64,000 bases of DNA, taken from positions 25,909 to 89,908 of the forward strand of contig CAKUYE010000010.1 of the NCBI GenBank assembly GCA_934702375.1, read 5' to 3'. Source of the DNA: an uncultured Bacillota bacterium (GTDB lineage: Bacteria; Bacillota; Dehalobacteriia; UBA7702). Below are positions 61,301-64,000 of the stretch, one piece after another. The position numbers and the translations under genes are program-made. The notes under the pieces are model-generated. The model saw only the letters and a program-made list of their open reading frames with translations. It was not told the DNA's origin and made no database searches. Each line of letters starts with the position of its first letter. Within the stretch, counting starts at the first letter, position 1.

Positions 61301-64000
61301 TCAGGATGGCTGGTTGGTTCGCTGCGAAGTCACCGACGAAGTCGGCACAAAGGCCTACAGCGATAGCGCCGTTCTCCATGTGTTTGACAATGACTACGAT
61401 GTCACCATGGGGGCAAATGCCCTGTATCGGTATTATCAGAAAAACGGTGCCACGGTAATGACTACGCCGGTGGCTCTGTACAGCTATGACAACACCCTTG
61501 GCGATATCAAATTTAACCTCCCCTATGCCGGTATCTATCAGCAGAGCGAAGGCAAAGATGACGGACGTACTGCCTGGGCAATTCTGGACAGCATGGCTCA
61601 GGGCTATTCTCCCTTGCTTTACGATAAAGGAAACGGCGAGGTTGCCGACCTTATTTCCTCTGCTCTGGATGGCCAGACCGCCCAGGGCACCGGTGCTTTC
61701 ATTCCGGAAGTCTATCGTAACGCCGATAAAAAGTATGTCAATAACGGTTACAACATTGAATCCAATGTATATTATTTCCTCGCCTTAGATACCTTCTTCA
61801 GTGGCGAAGAATGGGATAATACTTCGGAAACAGCGGGCCGCACCGCTGCCTTCCACTACCTTACCGGCCTGGTAAATGATATGAGTGACGTCGAAGGCGG
61901 TAAATACTTCCTTTCCATGACAAAATACGGCGGCACCAGAGATGAATTGGGCGGCTCTTATGCTGCAATGAAAGCGTTGGCGGTTAACGCAGATTTTGCC
62001 GTTGCCATGGCCAGAGTTGCCGATGATGAAGTTCTTGGCAAAGAAGCTCTTTCCAATATGTATGGCGTTCTCGCCATGCTGGAAGATAAATACGATAACG
62101 GCGGTATGAAAATCGCTCAGGACGGTGTAAGCACTCAGGCGCACTATCTCTCGGCTCTTATTGCCGGGGCAAACGCCACTTCCAGTAAATCCAAGGCTGC
62201 CCATTACATGGAAAAAGCCGAGGAAGTTTTCCTCCAGATCTCCCTTGCCCAAGCCAAAGATGGCGGCTATGCCGCAACCTATACCGAAGGCTCTTTGGCA
62301 GATACCAGTGATGGTGCTACCACCGCTGCAGTAATGATGGCCTTTGCCGATTATGCAAAGGGCAGAAGCATCCTTGGGGAAATGAATTTTGACAGCACCG
62401 CAAAAGATATGATGGAAGCAGATCTCGCTGCCATTGAGATTCCCGAAGAAGCGGCTGCCGACCTTACTTTGGTTACCGCCGGGAGAAACGGCTCTGTGAT
62501 CACCTGGGCTTCCTCCAATGCCGATGTGATCGGTACCGACGGTAAGGTGCATCGGGGTGAAACCGATGTAACGGTAACTCTTACCGCAACGGCTTCCTTA
62601 AAGGGAGAAACTCTTTCCAAGACTTTTGATGTTTTCATTCCGGCTGCCACGGTTGCCGGCGGTGACGATGTACGGAAAGATGCCGCAACCTTGACTCTTT
62701 ATCCGGAATATCTCACTGATATCCCCGCAGAATCCCTGCCCACCGAAGGGGCAAACGGTACCACCATCACCTGGAAATCCTCGAATCCCGATGTGATCTC
62801 CAATGATGGTAAAGTGACCCGTCCCGCCCTTGGCAAAGAAGCTGCCATGGTCACCATGACGGCAACCGTAGCCAAAGGCGATGCTGCTAAGGATGTTTTC
62901 TTTGATATCAAGGTATGGGAAACCGTAGATACCGCCACCAACGAAGGTATGGTGAAGGAAACCTACTATCAGACCCGTGCCACCACCTATCGCAAAACTA
63001 CTCTCAACGGTTATTGGGATGCCTGGACGGCTTATGCTGCCCTTGGGGAAGATGTTGCCAATCTGAATCTCATCTACGACCAATCCAATATTACCGCAAC
63101 TCAGCGCGGTGCCAATATTTTGGCTCTCGTGGAATTGGGCTATAACCCCTACAACTATGATGGCAAAAACTACGTGAAGGAATTGACCGATGCCGGTCTT
63201 GGCGGAACCTGGTCGGAACCGGTCTTCAATGTTCTTGGTGCCGATGCCGCCGGTATCCGTGCCAATAAACCGATCTCTGCGGTCATTGACTGGACAAAGA
63301 ACTTTGGCATGGGCCCCGATATCGGTGGTTGGGCAGCGGTTGTCCTTGCCCACCATATGGGTGTGGATATTGTCGGTACTGCCGATGCCAAGGTATTTGT
63401 AGAAAATGTTGCAGAAAACATGACCAAAGGCCTTTCCGGGGAAGGTACCTCCACTGCCATTTCCAAAGGCTGCGTTGTGCAGGGGCTAACTGCCTTGTAT
63501 AAAGCAGGTTATACCGGTACCGAGGTAAGCGGTGTTTCCGGTTTGAACGTGATCACCGATACTCCTTGGGTCAATAAGGGTGAAAATTTCGATGCCGTTC
63601 CTTCCATCTACAACACGGTAAAAGGTTCCTTTGGCGGCACCTCCTATACCTATGAATTGGCACTTTTCATGTGCGATCTGTATAACGTATATTACGGGGA
63701 TCGCAACGTAAGCTGGCTGGAATGCGGCATTACCAAGGCCAAATTAGATGCTCAGGTAGCCAAAGCCAATGCTATCTTAGCCGATGAAGCCGAATACGAT
63801 GCCGCTTCCGTGAAGAATATTAAAGCGGCTTTGGATGGAGTGAGCGCCATTTCCGAAGACCGTCTCAATGCAAAAATTGCCGATTACGGTGAAGAATACT
63901 ACGCATTGTACGATGCCGTACGTTATGCCAAATTGGCAGGTCAGAGCGAAATGGATCAGGCTGCTGCCGATAAGGTTGCGGAACAGATCAACGCTCTGAA
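58383..64000 (+). CDS. Giant secreted surface protein under cobalamin-riboswitch control (3' end outside window)
   Basis: An open frame of at least 1,872 codons running off the window. It starts with a signal peptide (MNRKLIVLISVLISVFAFSA, cleavage near residue 24). Residues about 30-330 and 490-900 are two Gly/Asn-rich beta regions with GLUG-like repeats (for example GFNGTFDGNGKEIRNLYM, AGIVGYFSG, VGGLLGFAVFG, AGGLVGRF), separated by a beta domain. An Ig-like domain follows (about 908-1001), then a helical region (about 1033-1333) with repeat helices and FIPEVYRNADKK, MKALAVNADFAVAMARV and QAKDGGYAATY, resembling an alpha/alpha barrel of the prenyltransferase/squalene-cyclase type. Two atrophied bacterial Ig domains come next (WASSNADVIGTDGKV and WKSSNPDVISNDGKV; about 1340-1515), then a second helical region (about 1522-1780, GPDIGGWAAVVLAHHMGVD) and a start of FIVAR-like helices. 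Riboswitch control and two barrels suggest surface corrinoid capture; this is inference. A C-terminal DUF4430 or SLH region may lie beyond the window. Confidence 0.88.
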   Translation, partial: MNRKLIVLISVLISVFAFSAGIFAAEPTPWDGTVDTSWYSTDKTSFELNDAKQLAGLAVIVNGTAEGISKDDFTGKTVTLTADLDLGGVQAADGTWSGKSWNRIGYGINSYTAPVGFNGTFDGNGKEIRNLYMNVSSTYQGLFGAIGEKAVVQKVNIASGYVKSTQGSVAGVIGMAADGAAVYNCSNRAEITGGNYAAGIVGYFSGSKCTNGNALTYTGSDLWNCVNYGKITCTATYAGGVSGYFIGVAKNCYNRGEVIGKGQVGGLLGFAVFGGSQNGHGAALINCYNAGKVTDGLGIAGRGKGQTWVKGANITANNTYWLKGTAENCALDQSKKPMTVAGASICESEADIDLGAAYTKVDGKIMLKWEQKDSNGNYQYDAEKQGLAIDNVKIANGSIEITLNKLLSYTPVFAKDFGVKVTKEVSGEAAVDYDLALTDSTLGTTNQATVLTLKFKKLPGEFKDFTLHFTVSFNGKDTKADLFVPMSVLWTDYAATEFAGGSGTVADPYRIETAEQLAKLAVDAQKGESYSGKYFKQTADIDLTQSTVAGNGAKLHWVPIKSFMGSFDGDNHKISHMTIRWDDPDSASVGLFGQVSGVGDYDIQCSRLNNIYLDAVDIKVDSNEISGVVGALAGRTSRSYIRNCHVLSGDITVEGAKRSYAGGLVGRFLPNANGYGGELTRYVIGCSSGANVTAPGIVGGLIAGATDNSSYSGGVVRGNVLIKDCSVTGNLTSNTVASEGILGGIVGDAQRNLDFRMENCYFAGSAQCGTDMYHVGGLVGSSAADATYTTNTVYENNAVLCDKITGSMKAGYSAGRVGGVASTNGENLPVVFKNNYVLDTMYLLTMVIPGDGGDNYTGTAKTAGDFAEQTTWDALHFDMSESGLWTWDAATKRPVLKGVSGDFKAVYGIEFFEQPVDGTVYGNRATTFYVESAGGCGEHTYQWQLSADQGATWITPLTVKAKERVFEYQAPVSQDGWLVRCEVTDEVGTKAYSDSAVLHVFDNDYDVTMGANALYRYYQKNGATVMTTPVALYSYDNTLGDIKFNLPYAGIYQQSEGKDDGRTAWAILDSMAQGYSPLLYDKGNGEVADLISSALDGQTAQGTGAFIPEVYRNADKKYVNNGYNIESNVYYFLALDTFFSGEEWDNTSETAGRTAAFHYLTGLVNDMSDVEGGKYFLSMTKYGGTRDELGGSYAAMKALAVNADFAVAMARVADDEVLGKEALSNMYGVLAMLEDKYDNGGMKIAQDGVSTQAHYLSALIAGANATSSKSKAAHYMEKAEEVFLQISLAQAKDGGYAATYTEGSLADTSDGATTAAVMMAFADYAKGRSILGEMNFDSTAKDMMEADLAAIEIPEEAAADLTLVTAGRNGSVITWASSNADVIGTDGKVHRGETDVTVTLTATASLKGETLSKTFDVFIPAATVAGGDDVRKDAATLTLYPEYLTDIPAESLPTEGANGTTITWKSSNPDVISNDGKVTRPALGKEAAMVTMTATVAKGDAAKDVFFDIKVWETVDTATNEGMVKETYYQTRATTYRKTTLNGYWDAWTAYAALGEDVANLNLIYDQSNITATQRGANILALVELGYNPYNYDGKNYVKELTDAGLGGTWSEPVFNVLGADAAGIRANKPISAVIDWTKNFGMGPDIGGWAAVVLAHHMGVDIVGTADAKVFVENVAENMTKGLSGEGTSTAISKGCVVQGLTALYKAGYTGTEVSGVSGLNVITDTPWVNKGENFDAVPSIYNTVKGSFGGTSYTYELALFMCDLYNVYYGDRNVSWLECGITKAKLDAQVAKANAILADEAEYDAASVKNIKAALDGVSAISEDRLNAKIADYGEEYYALYDAVRYAKLAGQSEMDQAAADKVAEQINAL

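Noticed and set aside
58383..64000. CRISPR or tandem DNA repeats in the beta-repeat region
   Set aside because: The GLUG-like repeats are protein-level and irregular. No identical spaced DNA repeats were found.

Overview
The window is an ordinary, dense stretch of chromosome from a strictly anaerobic member of the Bacillota, with one mobile-element remnant in it. The Gram-positive-type gene order rapZ-yvcK-whiA, a gap-pgk-tpiA-gpmI-eno-secG run, long-form hpf, WhiA, several secreted proteins with C-terminal S-layer homology (SLH) repeats, rubrerythrin, hybrid cluster protein and a membrane pyrophosphatase all point that way. SLH-bearing anaerobes with corrinoid metabolism occur in both Clostridia and Negativicutes; the sequence read by eye does not decide between them.

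Layout. 1-4.4 kb: the end of an M18 aminopeptidase gene and an ABC exporter (ATPase plus large FtsX-type permease) closed by a strong terminator. 4.4-14.6 kb: an island that is one enormous phage-type 'polyvalent' gene. Its 5' end is cut off and it abuts the 3' end of a tRNA-Val gene. 15-21.3 kb: an SLH-anchored C39-peptidase-like protein, tRNA-Thr, a NUDIX hydrolase, and an iron-sulfur protein/hcp operon divergent from its probable Crp/Fnr-family regulator. 21.3-24.4 kb: rapZ-yvcK-whiA. 24.5-28.1 kb: a two-component system whose kinase carries an intact corrinoid-binding module. 28.2-36.8 kb: lower glycolysis, secG and a K+-dependent-type membrane pyrophosphatase. 36.8-38.8 kb: trmK, a Nif3-family gene and RNase P RNA. 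38.9-42.3 kb: two tandem paralogous SLH proteins. 42.4-44.9 kb: a cobalamin riboswitch and cobT-cobU-cobC. 45-50.5 kb: rubrerythrin, a CNNM/CorC-type membrane protein with a small upstream ORF, a DUF2284-GNAT-HEAT-comF operon and soluble pyrophosphatase. 50.6-55 kb: hpf, secA, and prfB with its programmed +1 frameshift. 55-57.8 kb: an OmpR/His-kinase pair. 57.9-64 kb: a second, divergent cobalamin riboswitch in front of a giant secreted protein that runs off the window.

The strongest theme is corrinoids. Three separate units appear linked to vitamin B12: a corrinoid-domain sensor kinase, a riboswitch-controlled lower-ligand assembly operon (cobTUC), and a riboswitch-controlled giant surface protein with two helical-barrel-like regions. 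The last is a plausible cell-surface corrinoid capture protein and is the best candidate here for an undescribed system. The polyvalent gene, with recurring (R/K)(Y/F)S(L/V) tags at its domain boundaries, is the second.
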